The notes beneath the pieces were generated by a model. That model did no database searches. It worked only from the letters and a program-made list of their open reading frames with translations, and was not told the DNA's origin. A program made the translations under genes and the position numbers. From NCBI RefSeq assembly GCF_001633105.1, contig NZ_LUKZ01000028.1:1-45098 (forward strand): a DNA stretch of 45,098 nt. The letters are read 5' to 3'. Of this stretch, positions 1-8,136 are shown one piece after another; within the stretch, counting starts at the first letter, position 1; the number at the start of each line of letters is the position of its first letter. The DNA comes from Acidovorax sp. GW101-3H11 (GTDB taxonomy: Bacteria > Pseudomonadota > Gammaproteobacteria > Burkholderiales > Burkholderiaceae_C).

Positions 1-141
1 GAACTCGGCCACTTCCACCCAGTTGTCTGCGCCTGCGATGGTGGCGCACAGTGCCACGGCGAGGATGGATTGGAGTTCATGGCGGCGCGTGCGCGCAAGG
101 CGTGGGTCGGGGATGAGTTGCAGGTGCTGCAGCAGGGTCAT
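1..141 (-). CDS. ISAs1-family transposase, 5' fragment (runs off the left edge)
   Basis: Reading the minus strand from an ATG at 139-141 gives 47 in-frame residues to the window edge with no stop. The peptide starts MTLLQHLQLIPDPRLARTRR and goes on through HELQSILAVALCATIAGAD and NWVEVAEF. This matches the N-terminal DDE_Tnp_1-associated region of ISAs1 (H-repeat) transposases: a PDPR motif, then a conserved hydrophobic helix, then the CGAD-W-E-EF pattern (here AGADNWVEVAEF). The catalytic DDE part lies outside the window. The 227 bp between this start and the GntR gene should contain one terminal inverted repeat, but its partner is outside, so the boundary cannot be set. Whether the full copy is intact is unknown. 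Confidence 0.85.
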   Translation of the reverse strand, partial: MTLLQHLQLIPDPRLARTRRHELQSILAVALCATIAGADNWVEVAEF

Positions 142-368
142 GGGACGTGGATCGGGTGATCGAACGCCACAGTTTCGCTCTGATTTGAGGAGGGGTTTAG
201 ATGCGATTGCCTTGGCAATATGCCTAAGTTGCTATCAAATATGTGGCATATCAACAATGTGGCGGGGGCTAATCCAGCCGTCACCCCGCCACAAGCCCAC
301 GCGGATGCGTGCTGCGCCACCAGCGCGACGCGTTCAAGCCAGTCGCACAGGCATCTCAGCGATGCATC

Positions 369-1148
369 TCAGAACACCAGCGGTGCGGATGCCGCCACCA
401 GCGGCTGGGCCAGCCGAGCGCCGTCTTGCGCCCAGAAGGTGAGGTCGGCCTGCTCGATGCGGGCCAGCGCGTTTTTCATGTGCTGCGCGGCGGCGGCGCG
501 TGCAGCCACCGGGTCGCCCGCCTCGATGGCGTGCACGATCTGCGTGTGTTCGTGGGTCACGGCGTCGGCAAAGTCCGCGCGCCGCGCTTCGTTGGCGCGG
601 GTCACGCGGGTCGCGCCTTTCAGGAACTGGGCGAGGTAGTCCAGCGTGCTGATCATGAACGGGTTGCCCGCTGCCTGCGCAATGGCGCGGTGGAACAGCA
701 CGTCTTCCTCCACCCCGTCGCGGCCTGCGCGCACGGCGTCGGCAATGTGCTGCATGGCGGCGCGGATGGCGGCCATGTCTTCATCGGTGCGCCGCAGGGC
801 TGCCAACTCGGCCACCTCGGCCTCCAGCGCACGGCGCACCTCCACGATCTGCATCACAGCCTCGCGCGATGCGGCGAGGGGTACATCAAACTGCAAGGGC
901 TCGATGCCGGGGCTAAGCACATACACGCCGCTGCCCTGCCGCGAGTCCACCAGCCCCAACGACTTGAGGCGCGAGATGGCCTCGCGCACCACCGTGCGGC
1001 TCACCTGGAACTGCTGCGCCAGCACGGCCTCGGTAGGCAGCTTTTGCGCAGCCTGGATGCGGCCCGCGCGGATCTCGGCCTCCAGCGCGCTCGCCACCTG
1101 GTCGGAGAGCTTGGCGCTGGGTTTGACGGCGGAAAAAGGTGACGACAT
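369..1148 (-). CDS. GntR-family (FadR/FCD subfamily) transcriptional regulator
   Basis: 259 aa. Residues about 15-78 form the winged helix: KLPTEAVLAQQFQVSRTVVR, then EAISRLKSLGLV and the wing RQGSGVYV. Residues about 95-245 are all-helical with the His-rich FCD ligand pocket (LFHRAIA, HEHTQIVHAIEAGD, AAQHMKNAL), which in the family binds a carboxylate metabolite, often with a metal. The target is unknown. It follows the hydrolase gene on the same strand after a gap of about 110 bp. Downstream lies the ISAs1 insertion, so any operon it once controlled on that side may have been displaced. No operator is convincing in its own upstream gap. Confidence 0.93.
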   Translation of the reverse strand: MSSPFSAVKPSAKLSDQVASALEAEIRAGRIQAAQKLPTEAVLAQQFQVSRTVVREAISRLKSLGLVDSRQGSGVYVLSPGIEPLQFDVPLAASREAVMQIVEVRRALEAEVAELAALRRTDEDMAAIRAAMQHIADAVRAGRDGVEEDVLFHRAIAQAAGNPFMISTLDYLAQFLKGATRVTRANEARRADFADAVTHEHTQIVHAIEAGDPVAARAAAAQHMKNALARIEQADLTFWAQDGARLAQPLVAASAPLVF

Positions 1149-1256
1149 GGGCGAAGGGGGCAGAGGTGGCGGCAGCAGTCCCGAGGGACGGCCGACTGTA
1201 CCCCAAGCGTCGGCGCAAGGCGCCGTACCGAAGGCCCCCCGTCGCGCCTAGTCAGA

Positions 1257-2513
1257 TCAATTCGCCACCCTGAGGCGCTGCACCAGCCAGTTCGCCGTGA
1301 AATCAAAGTGCTCCCGCATGTGCAGCTCCGCTGTGTGTCCATCGTCCCCATAGACCAGCTGGGTCACGTTGAAACCGAGCGCGGCCAGAGAAGTAGGCTC
1401 CTCCCTGGACACCAGGTCTTCGTGGATCCCGTTCACCATCAGAATGGGTTTTTGCAACTGTCCCTTCGTCGGTGTCTTCAACTGGCGGGAGAGCTGGAAG
1501 GTTTCGTAGTAGTTGCACATCGTCTGCCGGGGCGTGGTCCGTGGATCCATGTTCGCAAACATGGTGTACGGCGCGACGATCCATGCCGGAGCCACCATGC
1601 AATGCGCGCTTCCAAAGCTGGAGTCGCTGGGGCCGCCGATGTTGACAACCGCTTTGTAGAGGTCGTTCTTCAGCCCGCCAAGCGTTGCCAGATAGCCGCC
1701 CATGCTCCAGCCATACACCGCCACCCGGCTGGCATCCAGATCACTGCGTTGCTGGATGTAGTCGGCAATCGCGTCGAACATCACATGGGCGTCGGGGTGG
1801 AACGCCAGCTGGTTCTCCCCGGTGTCCGGGTTCTCCACAACGATGGTTGCGAACCCCCGGCTTGCGAAGTAGTCGCTGTGCCGGATCATCTCCGTCTTCA
1901 GGTTGTCCAGGCCGCCAAGGATCACCAAGGTCGGCAGCTTGGCATCGCCGCTGGGCCGTGTGGAGGGGGCCCGGAAGTAGCCAATGAACTCTTTGCCGCC
2001 GGCCTTGAAGGCAATCCGCTGCAGCGGTTTGCCCAGGGCTGCATAGGCCTGTTCGGTCGCTTGCAGGTCCGCAGCCGGGAGTCGCTTGGGAATCCGGTTC
2101 ATCCGCCAGTAGAAAGCCGCTTTTTTGTAGGCGGCCGATGCCGCCAGGTTGTCGCCTTGCTCGGCGGCAGTGCGTGCCCTTTCCGCGTACATCTGCGCGG
2201 GCTTGCTGAACGTTGCCTGCCAGACCGGCTGCGAGGGCCCCGCGTGTTCTGGCAACGCTCCAATGACCTCGTCAAAGGTCCGCGCTTCGATCCCGGCATC
2301 CTCCAGCCACCAGCAGATGTTGAATTTGAACGAGGGGTGCAGGCGGGCGATGCCGCCCGGGTACTCGGCCTGCCCCTTTGCGCAGAATTCGGCCATGCTG
2401 TTCGCCGCCCGGGCTGCAGGAATTCCCTGCGCGGCGGACTCTTGTGGTGCGACGGCTGCCAGCAAGGCAGCGCCGAAGGTCGTCCATAGTTTCCAAGCCA
2501 GTCTGTTCGTCAC
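1257..2513 (-). CDS. Exported alpha/beta hydrolase (esterase-like)
   Basis: 418 aa from a GTG at 2511-2513, preceded by AAGGAGAGACC at good spacing. An upstream in-frame ATG at 2573 lacks a ribosome site and would put 20 residues before the signal peptide. Residues 1-28 look like a signal peptide (hydrophobic stretch, cut near SAAQ). The fold is a late-placed alpha/beta hydrolase: oxyanion region LVILGGLDN near 196-203, nucleophile elbow GWSMGG with Ser270, probable acid Asp366 and catalytic His393 (DGHTAE). The helical N-terminal half resembles FrsA/pseudooxynicotine-hydrolase-like members. The substrate is not known. It lies downstream of the SDR gene on the same strand (153 bp gap) and may share its TetR control. 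Confidence 0.85.
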   Translation of the reverse strand: MTNRLAWKLWTTFGAALLAAVAPQESAAQGIPAARAANSMAEFCAKGQAEYPGGIARLHPSFKFNICWWLEDAGIEARTFDEVIGALPEHAGPSQPVWQATFSKPAQMYAERARTAAEQGDNLAASAAYKKAAFYWRMNRIPKRLPAADLQATEQAYAALGKPLQRIAFKAGGKEFIGYFRAPSTRPSGDAKLPTLVILGGLDNLKTEMIRHSDYFASRGFATIVVENPDTGENQLAFHPDAHVMFDAIADYIQQRSDLDASRVAVYGWSMGGYLATLGGLKNDLYKAVVNIGGPSDSSFGSAHCMVAPAWIVAPYTMFANMDPRTTPRQTMCNYYETFQLSRQLKTPTKGQLQKPILMVNGIHEDLVSREEPTSLAALGFNVTQLVYGDDGHTAELHMREHFDFTANWLVQRLRVAN

Positions 2514-2666
2514 GGTCTCTCCTTCAGGGTGGTAATGCGGTGGGAGCGTGGCAAGGCACGGGACACGTGGCACAAGGCCGATGAACGGCTGCCGAAGGTG
2601 CGTTGCACGCGTTGGGGGTTGGCTGCTCGCGCTCTGTACCAGGGCGACACAGCCGTGCGCCGGGCG

Positions 2667-3716
2667 CTATCGGTTCGGCATGCTGGGCAGCCAGCCATGG
2701 CCGCGGTACCAGGCCAGCGTGTCGGCCACGGTTTGCTCAACCGGGCGAAACTTCAGCTGAAGCTGTTGCTCGCTCTTGGCATGATTGAAATGGCTGCGTC
2801 CCGCCTCCTTGCGCATCAGCCGCACCGTAGCCAGGCTGAGCAGGATGGGCTTGCCGGTGATGCGTGCGTAAAGCTCCTGGACGCTCGCCAGGAGATACAG
2901 GAGCGGAAAGGGCAGGTGGCGTGTCGGCGTCTTGATGCCCGCGATCTTTCCTACCAAAGGCACCAGTTCCTGCATCGTCATGTGGCGCCCGGCTGCCAGA
3001 TAGCGTTCGCCCCGCAGCCCCTGTTCTGCAGCCGCAATCTGCGCATTCGCTACGTCGCGGGCATCCACAACGGAAAAGCTGCCGGGCACCAGCCCCGGCA
3101 GTTTTCCCAGCACCACGTCGTTGACAAACTGCCCGGAGGAGGTGGGGCCGATATCCGCCGGTCCCCACATCCATCCGGGCAAGACGAAGCTGGCATGCAT
3201 GTTCGGGTGCGCCGCCAAAAAGGCCGACACGGCCTGGTCGGCCAGTATCTTGCTGCGGTAGTAGTCGTCCTCGGCATCCGCCAGGTCGCGCAGGCAGGTC
3301 TCGTCCATGGGCAAGCCGGGCTCGCCATTGAGCACTGCAATGGACGAGGTCTGGATGAAGCGCCGGATGCCCGCGTGATAGGCCTGCTCGATGAGGTCTT
3401 TCGTGCCGTCCACATTGATGCGCTTGAGTTCTGCCCAGTGGCTGCCACCCTTGAAGTTGTCCCGAAAGAACGCGGCGGTGTGGAACACCACGTCGCAGCC
3501 CTGGAGCGCCCGGGAGAAGGCGGGCACGTCCGCCATGTCGCCCAACACCAGTTCGACCCCTTCCACCCCTGCAAACTGCTGCTGGCCCTTGGCCTTGGAG
3601 CGGACGAGTGCCTTGACGCGGAAGCCGCGCTCGACCAGTTCGCGCACAAGGTTGTTTCCGAGGAGGCCGGTAGCGCCGGTGACAAAAGCGGCCCGCAAGC
3701 CCGTGGATTGTTTCAT
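2667..3716 (-). CDS. Extended SDR family NAD(P)-dependent epimerase/dehydrogenase
   Basis: 349 aa. An N-terminal Rossmann fold carries TGATGLLG (13-20). The catalytic set is visible: Ser124/125 (QTSSIA) and Tyr152-x3-Lys156 (YYRSK). The family (dihydroflavonol reductase, 3-beta-HSD or HpnA-like) oxidises or reduces hydroxyl/keto groups, or epimerises sugars; the substrate here is unknown. The start is the ATG 5 bp before the divergent intergenic region. A near-perfect copy of the TetR operator lies at 3731-3748, 15 bp upstream of this start, so repression by the neighbouring TetR protein is likely. Confidence 0.9.
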   Translation of the reverse strand: MKQSTGLRAAFVTGATGLLGNNLVRELVERGFRVKALVRSKAKGQQQFAGVEGVELVLGDMADVPAFSRALQGCDVVFHTAAFFRDNFKGGSHWAELKRINVDGTKDLIEQAYHAGIRRFIQTSSIAVLNGEPGLPMDETCLRDLADAEDDYYRSKILADQAVSAFLAAHPNMHASFVLPGWMWGPADIGPTSSGQFVNDVVLGKLPGLVPGSFSVVDARDVANAQIAAAEQGLRGERYLAAGRHMTMQELVPLVGKIAGIKTPTRHLPFPLLYLLASVQELYARITGKPILLSLATVRLMRKEAGRSHFNHAKSEQQLQLKFRPVEQTVADTLAWYRGHGWLPSMPNR

Positions 3717-3730
3717 GTCGATTGAACTTC

Positions 3731-3748
3731 AAAAATCAAATGATCTTT
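3731..3748. promoter_or_regulatory. TetR-type operator copy 1 (imperfect palindrome)
   Basis: Arms AAAAATCA and TGATCTTT around AA. Seven of eight arm positions pair. It sits just upstream of the SDR start and matches the perfect copy at 3770-3787 in size and spacer. Confidence 0.6.
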
Positions 3749-3769
3749 CAGTTTATCGGTGTGCAAACT

Positions 3770-3787
3770 AAATATCAAGTGATATTT
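3770..3787. promoter_or_regulatory. TetR-type operator copy 2 (perfect palindrome)
   Basis: AAATATCA-AG-TGATATTT is a perfect 8+8 bp inverted repeat in the 145-bp gap between the divergent SDR and TetR genes. Its position and size fit an operator for the TetR protein. Confidence 0.7.
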
Positions 3788-3837
3788 GAAATCTGGCCCA
3801 GCCTGGCTGCTGCAGCACGGGCCCAAGGTCCATCTCG

Positions 3838-3855
3838 AAAGTTCATGTGATATCT
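3838..3855. promoter_or_regulatory. TetR-type operator copy 3 (one good half-site)
   Basis: AAAGTTCA-TG-TGATATCT: the right arm matches the perfect operator closely and the left arm only partly (5 of 8 pairs). It lies immediately before the tetR ATG at 3862, which would suit autorepression. Confidence 0.4.
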
Positions 3856-3861
3856 TTGGGC

Positions 3862-4494
3862 ATGAGCCCCACGACAGCAAGAAAGCGCTTGAGCCGAGAG
3901 GAAAGCCAGGCGCAAACACGCGAACGCCTGATCGACACTGCGCAGCAGTTGTTTGTTGCGAACGGGTATGGGGGCGCGTCCATCCGAGACATTGCGAACA
4001 AGGCGGGCTACTCCCAGGGCGCGTTCTATTCCAACTTTGCGAGCAAGGAAGACGTGCTGCTGGAGCTGCTGCGGCGCCACATGACGGCGGAGGCAACGCA
4101 CCTGTCCCGGGTCATGTCAGGTGACGGAGACGATTCCGAGCAGATATTTGCCGAGCTGGATGCCTGGGCTTCCACGCTCAATCACGACGCGGATTGGTGC
4201 ATGCTTTCCATTGAACTGCAATTGCACGCCAACCGCAGTCAGACGTTCGCCGCCGAGTACCAGAAGGTATGGGATCGGCACCGCAGCGACCTGGGCCAGG
4301 TGATTGGCCAGCTGTTCCACAAGCTCGGAAGGATTCCTCCTGCCGAGCCTGCCGAGCTGGCCGCTGCCTTCATGGCCCTGTCGCATGGCCTGGCGTTGCA
4401 GCGGATGAGCACGTGTCCCGATCCCTCGGGGAGCCTCATCATGGCGTTCCTGCGCGGACTGATTGCCAATGCGGAGCGAGAGAAGGCCGGATAA
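3862..4494 (+). CDS. TetR/AcrR-family transcriptional repressor
   Basis: 210 aa from the ATG at 3862. A GTG at 3847 in the same frame would add five residues but falls inside a candidate operator; neither has a strong ribosome site. The N-terminal TetR domain spans about 18-66: RERLIDTAQQLFVANGYGG, the recognition helix GASIRDIANKAGYSQGAFY, then SNFASKEDVL. The C-terminal ligand-binding domain is not assignable. It is divergent from the SDR gene, with two or three matching palindromes between them, the classic arrangement for a repressor of itself and its neighbour. Confidence 0.92.
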   Translation: MSPTTARKRLSREESQAQTRERLIDTAQQLFVANGYGGASIRDIANKAGYSQGAFYSNFASKEDVLLELLRRHMTAEATHLSRVMSGDGDDSEQIFAELDAWASTLNHDADWCMLSIELQLHANRSQTFAAEYQKVWDRHRSDLGQVIGQLFHKLGRIPPAEPAELAAAFMALSHGLALQRMSTCPDPSGSLIMAFLRGLIANAEREKAG

Positions 4495-4634
4495 CGGCCG
4501 CAAACCCTGGCGGATTCACTCGATGATCCAAGACGTCTATCGGGCATCGGTGCTGGCGTGCCAATCTTGGACTTCTGGCCCGCCTTTCTAGCCTTTCCAG
4601 CCTCTCCAGCCTGCTTTGCGCTGCCGAATCGCTC

Positions 4635-5693
4635 CTACTTGGCGGCCGCTGACGCCGCGCATGCCTCGCCCATCCCTGCCATGCCCGCCAGCCGCTGCAA
4701 GCGGCTGCGCTTGTCCATGCAGTCCTTGTACTCCGCTTCCCGCACCTTCTCCTGCGCCAGTTGCGCAGCCCGTGCGCGCTCGGCCTGCAGCTGGGCCACA
4801 CGCTCGCGGATCTGCGGCATCACGGCCAGGGCGGCCTTCTCGCCTTCCACGATGGCATTGGCGCGCTGGCTGAAGTCGGCTGCGCCGATGTCCAGCACCT
4901 GGGGGCGGACGATCACGTCGGCCCGCGCCAGCTCGGCCTGGCCCAGCTTCTGGCCCATGATGGCAATCGACTGGTTCAGCGCGCCCAGCATGTTGCCGGG
5001 CGTCTGGCCCCGGGCCTTGTTGGAGATGTCCACCGCGATCACGATGTCCGCGCCCAGCTGGCGCGCGGCATCCACCGGCACGGGGCTCACGATGCCGCCA
5101 TCCACAAAGTGGTACTTGCCGATGGTGACGGGCTGGAACACACCCGGCACGCTGCTCGATGCGCGCACGGCCTGGCCGGTGTTGCCGCGTGCAAACACCG
5201 TGCGCTCGCCGTCTTCCAGCCGCGTGGCGACGACGGCAAAGGGCTTGGCCATCTGCTCCAGCGGCTTGCGGCGCACCTGCTCGTTCACATAGTCTTCCAG
5301 CTTCTGCCCCAGCACCAGGCCGCCAGACGAAAGCTGCAGGTCGCGGATCTTGGCTTCGTCCAGCGCCACGGCTTTTTCCTGCATCTCAAAGGCGTTCATG
5401 CCGCTGGCGTACAGCGCACCCACCACGCTGCCCGCGCTGGTGCCCGACACCACCGCAGGCGCAAAGCCATTGGCTTCCAGCATCTTGATCACGCCGATGT
5501 GCGCAAAGCCCTTGGCCGCGCCGCCGCCCAGGGCGATGCCGATGCGGATGGGGGTCGTTGCGGGCGTGGAGGGCGTGGCGAGGGGCGCGGCTTCGCTGCC
5601 CGCGCCCGCCTGGGTCGGGGCCGTGCCGCCACATGCGGCCAAACCTGCTGCAGCCCCGAGGGCCAGAAGTCGCAAAAGAATGGTCAAGCGCAT
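4635..5693 (-). CDS. Patatin-like phospholipase, RssA-type lipoprotein
   Basis: 352 aa from the ATG at 5691-5693; upstream in-frame codons would precede the signal sequence. A lipobox LAAC puts Cys21 as the lipidation site, followed by an Ala/Pro/Thr linker to about residue 49. The patatin fold has its oxyanion loop GGGAAKG (56-62), nucleophile elbow GTSAG (Ser86) and catalytic Asp198 in VDGG, so the Ser-Asp dyad is complete. Family members are acyl hydrolases on lipids. The C-terminal 70 residues are helical and charged (coiled coil-like). It appears to be a single gene between the tetR gene and the ABC/deaminase operon. Confidence 0.9.
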   Translation of the reverse strand: MRLTILLRLLALGAAAGLAACGGTAPTQAGAGSEAAPLATPSTPATTPIRIGIALGGGAAKGFAHIGVIKMLEANGFAPAVVSGTSAGSVVGALYASGMNAFEMQEKAVALDEAKIRDLQLSSGGLVLGQKLEDYVNEQVRRKPLEQMAKPFAVVATRLEDGERTVFARGNTGQAVRASSSVPGVFQPVTIGKYHFVDGGIVSPVPVDAARQLGADIVIAVDISNKARGQTPGNMLGALNQSIAIMGQKLGQAELARADVIVRPQVLDIGAADFSQRANAIVEGEKAALAVMPQIRERVAQLQAERARAAQLAQEKVREAEYKDCMDKRSRLQRLAGMAGMGEACAASAAAK

Positions 5694-5823
5694 GCCGGGT
5701 GATCCTGCTGTCGTCCAAACGGGGCGGGCAGTATAGCGGCAGGGTGCCTGCGGCCGGTGTTGTGGGGGTGATTGCTCCAAAAAAGAGAGCAACGTGCGCT
5801 TTGTGGGCGGGCGGTGGGGCCGT

Positions 5824-6312
5824 TTATTGCCAGAAATCGCGGTGCAGGGCGGTGATCTCGTCCTGCAGCGCAGGCACGGGGCCCATCACTTCGGTGGGGC
5901 GCTGGCCGCTCGCAAACACCGTGCGGCAGGGCAGGGCCAGCGTGGGGTTGTCGGGGTGGTCGCCCGTCAGGGCGAGCAGGGCGGCTTCCTCGGCGCCATA
6001 CAACACGCGGCCGATGCCTGCCCAGTAGATGGTGCCTGCGCACATGGCGCAGGGCTCGAAGGTGGTGACCAGCGTGCACTGCGCCAGGTAGGCGCCCGGG
6101 TAATTGGCCGCTGCCGTGCGCGCAAGCGTGCTCTCGGCATGGTTCACGGTGTCGATGTTGCCCTGCTCGGCCAGCACGGTTTCGCCATCGGGCGCCACCA
6201 GCAGCGCGCCGAAGGGGTGGCGGCCCATGTCCATGGCGCGCTGGGCCACGGCGTTGGCGCGGCGCAGCAGCGTGGCCGCCTGGGCATCGCTCAATGCCGT
6301 CGCTTCATTCAC
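5824..6312 (-). CDS. Nucleoside/nucleobase deaminase (CDA fold, guanine-deaminase-like)
   Basis: 162 aa from a GTG at 6310-6312 whose codon overlaps the end of the permease gene (8-bp overlap), which implies translational coupling. An ATG at 6372 in the same frame would lie deeper inside the permease and is less likely. The zinc site is complete: His58-Ala-Glu60, then Pro87-Cys88-Ala-Met-Cys91. These define the cytidine-deaminase superfamily; the spacing and the small size resemble bacterial guanine/cytosine deaminases and TadA relatives. As last gene of an ABC importer operon it probably deaminates the imported ring compound. The substrate is inferred, not shown. Confidence 0.88.
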   Translation of the reverse strand: MNEATALSDAQAATLLRRANAVAQRAMDMGRHPFGALLVAPDGETVLAEQGNIDTVNHAESTLARTAAANYPGAYLAQCTLVTTFEPCAMCAGTIYWAGIGRVLYGAEEAALLALTGDHPDNPTLALPCRTVFASGQRPTEVMGPVPALQDEITALHRDFWQ

Positions 6313-7072
6313 CTTGCGAACCCCGGTGCGCCCAGCCAGTGGTGCGCTTTTCAATCCAGCTGAACAGCTCATACATCACCATGGCCATGGCGCCCACGAC
6401 CATCAGGCCCGCAAACGCCAGGCCCATCTGCATGGACGAGCCTGCGCTGATCAGCAGGTAGCCGATGCCTTCGTTGGCGGCGGTCATTTCCGACACCGTG
6501 GTGCCGACAAAGGCCAGCGTGATGGCGACCTTGAGCGAGCCGTAGAAGTACGGCATGGAGCGGGGCAGGCCCACCTTGGTGAGCACGTCCCAGCGCTTGG
6601 CGCCCAGCACACGCAGCACGTCTTCCAGCTCGGGTTCCAGCGTGGCCAGGCCGGTGGCGATGTTGACCATGATGGGGAAGAAGCTGATGAGGAAGGCCGT
6701 GAGGATGGCCGGGCCCACGCCGATGCCGAACCACACCACGAGGATGGGAACAAAGGCGGCCTTGGGCAGGGCGTTGAAGGCGGTCATCAGCGGGTACACG
6801 GCGGCGTAGGCCAGGCGCGAGCTGCCGATGACGAAGCCCAGCAGCACCCCCACCACGATGGCAATGCCAAAGCCCGCCATGGTGACCCAGTAAGTGCGCC
6901 AGGCGTGGGCGGCAATCACGCCGCTGAACTCGACCAGTTGCGTGGCAATGACCCAGGGGCTGGGGAACAGGTATTCAGGGACGCTGAAGGCCGAGCAGAC
7001 GATTTGCCACAGCAGGATGATGGCGACGAGCAGGATCCAGGGGGACCAGCGCTCCACGGTTTTCTTGTGCAT
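6305..7072 (-). CDS. ABC transporter permease (SsuC/TauC/ThiX type)
   Basis: 255 aa from the ATG at 7070-7072 (MHKKTVERW). About six membrane helices are visible, and the cytoplasmic EAA-like loop ALPKAAFVPILVVWFGIG that contacts the ATPase. The family moves sulfonates, nitrate or pyrimidine precursors with an NMT1-type binding protein. It lies between the ATPase gene (20-bp gap) and the deaminase gene (overlapping), so all are one transcription unit. A nucleobase or pyrimidine-like cargo is the best inference from the deaminase. Confidence 0.92.
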   Translation of the reverse strand: MHKKTVERWSPWILLVAIILLWQIVCSAFSVPEYLFPSPWVIATQLVEFSGVIAAHAWRTYWVTMAGFGIAIVVGVLLGFVIGSSRLAYAAVYPLMTAFNALPKAAFVPILVVWFGIGVGPAILTAFLISFFPIMVNIATGLATLEPELEDVLRVLGAKRWDVLTKVGLPRSMPYFYGSLKVAITLAFVGTTVSEMTAANEGIGYLLISAGSSMQMGLAFAGLMVVGAMAMVMYELFSWIEKRTTGWAHRGSQGE

Positions 7073-7092
7073 GGTGATGACGGGCCTTGTTC

Positions 7093-7917
7093 TTATTGCT
7101 GGATGGGCGCGCCGGATTTGCGCAGGGCTCCGATGTGGCCGCGCAGCTCGTGCACGATGTCGGTGAACTCCTTGGTGTAGGTGATCTCCAGGTCGCGCGG
7201 GCGGGGCAGCTCGATCTCCTTCTTCACCACAAACCGGCCGGGGCTCTTGCTCATCACATACACCGTGTCGGCCAGGAAGACCGACTCGCGCAGGTCGTGG
7301 GTGACCAGGATCACGTTGAACTGCTGCTCGGTCCACAGGTCGCGCAGGATGCACCACAGCTCCTCGCGCGTGAAGGCGTCGAGCGCGCCGAAGGGCTCGT
7401 CCAGCAGCAGCATCTTGGGTTCGTGGATCAGCGCGCGGCAGATGCTGGCACGCTGCTGCATGCCGCCCGACAGCTGCCAGGGGAACTTGTCTTCGTAGCC
7501 CGCCAGCCCCACTTTTTGCAGCAGCCTGCGTGCGCGCTCTTCGTATTCCTTGCGCTTTTGCTTGAAGTTGCTGCGGTAGGGCTCGACGATTTCGAGCGGC
7601 AGCAGCACGTTGTCCACCGTGGTGCGCCAGGGCAGCAGCGAGGGCGCCTGGAAGGCCATGCCCGAGACCTTGAGCGGCCCCGTCACCGGCTGGCCGTCGA
7701 TGAGGATCTTGCCCATGGAGGGCATCTTCAGTCCCGTGGCCAGCTTCATGAAGGTGGACTTGCCGCAGCCCGAAGGGCCAACGATGGCGATGAACTCGCC
7801 GCGCCGCACCTGCAGGTCGATGGCCTCCACCGCAAACTGGTTCTTCGCACGCAGCTCGTCGTTGTAGGCGAGCCAGACGTCACGGAAGTCCACAAAATAG
7901 GAATCAGCAGCCTGCAT
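7093..7917 (-). CDS. ABC transporter ATP-binding protein (SsuB/TauB type)
   Basis: 274 aa. Walker A GPSGCGKST (47-55), signature LSGGMQQR (about 149-156), Walker B MLLLDEP (169-175) and the H-loop THDLRESVFLAD are all intact, so the protein should be an active importer ATPase. It pairs with the permease immediately downstream. The binding-protein gene lies upstream after a 219-bp gap that holds a dispersed repeat. Confidence 0.95.
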   Translation of the reverse strand: MQAADSYFVDFRDVWLAYNDELRAKNQFAVEAIDLQVRRGEFIAIVGPSGCGKSTFMKLATGLKMPSMGKILIDGQPVTGPLKVSGMAFQAPSLLPWRTTVDNVLLPLEIVEPYRSNFKQKRKEYEERARRLLQKVGLAGYEDKFPWQLSGGMQQRASICRALIHEPKMLLLDEPFGALDAFTREELWCILRDLWTEQQFNVILVTHDLRESVFLADTVYVMSKSPGRFVVKKEIELPRPRDLEITYTKEFTDIVHELRGHIGALRKSGAPIQQ

Positions 7918-8012
7918 CAGGGGTCCGTTAAGAGAGTTTACGCATAGGGCCGCAGTGCGGCCCGTGCATTTGAGTTATCCACAGCGCTGCGCGCCACCCA
8001 ACACCGCACGCA

Positions 8013-8136
8013 ACTGGCGCGGCCTAAGCCAGCGCCCCCGTGCAAGGGCCGCCCCGCCGCACGGGGGGCGTCCCCCTCCCGACTCGCGCAGCGAGTTGAG
8101 AGAGGGGGAAGGCGCGAAGCGACTCAGGGGGGTGCT
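8013..8136. repeat. Dispersed intergenic repeat, copy 1
   Basis: The gap between the binding-protein and ATPase genes contains a GC-rich element. Read on the minus strand it has the blocks CCCCCTGAGTCGCTTCG, CGCCTTCCCCCTCTC, GGGGGACGCC and GCGCTGGCTTAGGC in order. The same blocks in the same order recur at 42241-42360 on the plus strand. It is an intergenic repeat of this lineage, not a gene. Confidence 0.75.
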
